Shown one piece after another: positions 63,575-64,000 of a stretch of 64,000 nt of DNA. The number at the start of each line of letters is the position of its first letter. The stretch's first letter is position 1. The stretch spans positions 186,001 to 250,000 of the forward strand of contig NZ_JABRWO010000007.1 of the NCBI RefSeq assembly GCF_013618625.1, in the 5' to 3' direction. The position numbers and the translations under genes are program-made. A model generated the notes under the pieces. The model had not been told where the DNA came from, searched no databases, and saw only the letters and a program-made list of their open reading frames with translations. Source of the DNA: Bremerella alba (lineage in GTDB: Bacteria > Planctomycetota > Planctomycetia > Pirellulales > Pirellulaceae).

Positions 63575-64000
63575 ATGAAATCCATTACCATGCCTATTCG
63601 GCTCATGTTTGCGTTTCTGGTTTGCTGTTTTATGGTTGCGGTGGCAAGTGCTCAGGATACCGAAAAGTTCATCAACAGTATTGAGATGACGTTTCAGTCG
63701 ATTCCTGCTGGCGAGTTTCAAATGGGGCGCGAGCAGTCCTATAAGTACGTGCTGGATCACACCTTGATTTACGCTGGCGTGGATCGAGCGATTCGCACTG
63801 AGGTGCCGCCCCATAAGGTTCATCTGGCATCCTTTTCCATCTCAATGACCGAGGTCACGCAGCAGCAGTGGGAAGCCGTCATGGCAACCCGGCCCTGGCA
63901 CGAGCAGCTTAGGGTAAAGGAAGGTCCGCAGTTTCCGGCCAGTTATATCAGCTGGGAGGACGCCGTCGAGTTCTGTCGTCGGTTGAGTGAGAAGGAGGGA
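63575..64000 (+). CDS. Exported formylglycine-generating-enzyme-like (SUMF1) protein, 3' end off the window
   Basis: First 142 residues only. Signal peptide (MPIRLMFAFLVCCFMVAVAS, cleavage near AQDTE). The FGE-sulfatase domain starts with MTFQSIPAGEFQMGRE, then HKVHLASFSISMTEVTQQQW and ISWEDAVEFCRRLSEKEG. In true FGE the copper-binding cysteine pair lies near the C-terminus, outside the window, so activity cannot be judged. Most exported planctomycete proteins with this fold lack that pair; a role in activating the sulfatases at 5606 and 8687 is only a possibility. Confidence 0.85.
   Translation, partial: MKSITMPIRLMFAFLVCCFMVAVASAQDTEKFINSIEMTFQSIPAGEFQMGREQSYKYVLDHTLIYAGVDRAIRTEVPPHKVHLASFSISMTEVTQQQWEAVMATRPWHEQLRVKEGPQFPASYISWEDAVEFCRRLSEKEG

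Overview
The window looks like chromosome from a marine-type planctomycete of the Pirellulales (Blastopirellula/Bremerella-like). This is inferred from the paired secreted sulfatases, many secreted proteins of unknown function, weak ribosome binding sites, an LplT-PlsC-Aas fusion, and the general protein style. No rRNA is present to confirm it. Most genes are ordinary housekeeping genes. The accessory part is the left 13 kb.

Layout. 1-4436 (minus): a copper/heavy-metal type RND efflux operon (response regulator, sensor kinase, lipoprotein adaptor, RND pump running off the left edge). The response regulator carries an in-frame TAA inside its DNA-binding domain. 4868-12812: a putative 7.9 kb island bounded by a 41-bp direct repeat (40/41 identical), one copy of which overlaps the 3' end of tRNA-Asn. 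Inside are a start-less HTH fragment, a sulfatase, an AraC-family regulator, a second and larger sulfatase transcribed divergently from the regulator, and a DUF1254 protein. 13042-18127: an anti-sigma/STAS pair, several small unknown proteins and a CheY-like receiver. 18333-22181: a 1282-aa MFS/acyltransferase/acyl-ACP synthetase fusion. 22178-27698: unknown secreted proteins, tRNA-Leu, a HAD phosphatase, a cytidylyltransferase-like protein and a small lipoprotein. 27975-31057: an Nramp-like transporter with an unusual insertion, and a GT4 glycosyltransferase.

31195-41958 is a tightly overlapped DNA repair operon (AddB-like nuclease, AddA-like helicase-nuclease, SbcD/YhaO-like nuclease, SbcC/YhaN-like ATPase). 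It is followed by a gamma-glutamylcyclotransferase-like gene, a convergent WYL regulator and a short uvrC. 45167-52375 holds an ArsR-type regulator and a complete oppABCDF-like peptide import operon. 52372-57841 carries membrane proteins, an M20 amidohydrolase with a palindromic promoter site, rdgB, a secreted unknown protein and cheV. 57970-62751 carries mtaB, clpS, an M20 dipeptidase and serS. The right edge has a small lipoprotein and the start of a formylglycine-generating-enzyme-like protein.

The points most worth following are the tRNA-associated sulfatase island, the nonsense codon in the metal-response regulator, the AddAB-SbcCD-like operon whose AddB-like member appears to lack most iron-sulfur cysteines, the Nramp-like protein whose metal-site motifs are replaced, and the soluble insertions shared by several transporters. 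No CRISPR array and no intact integrase or transposase was seen.
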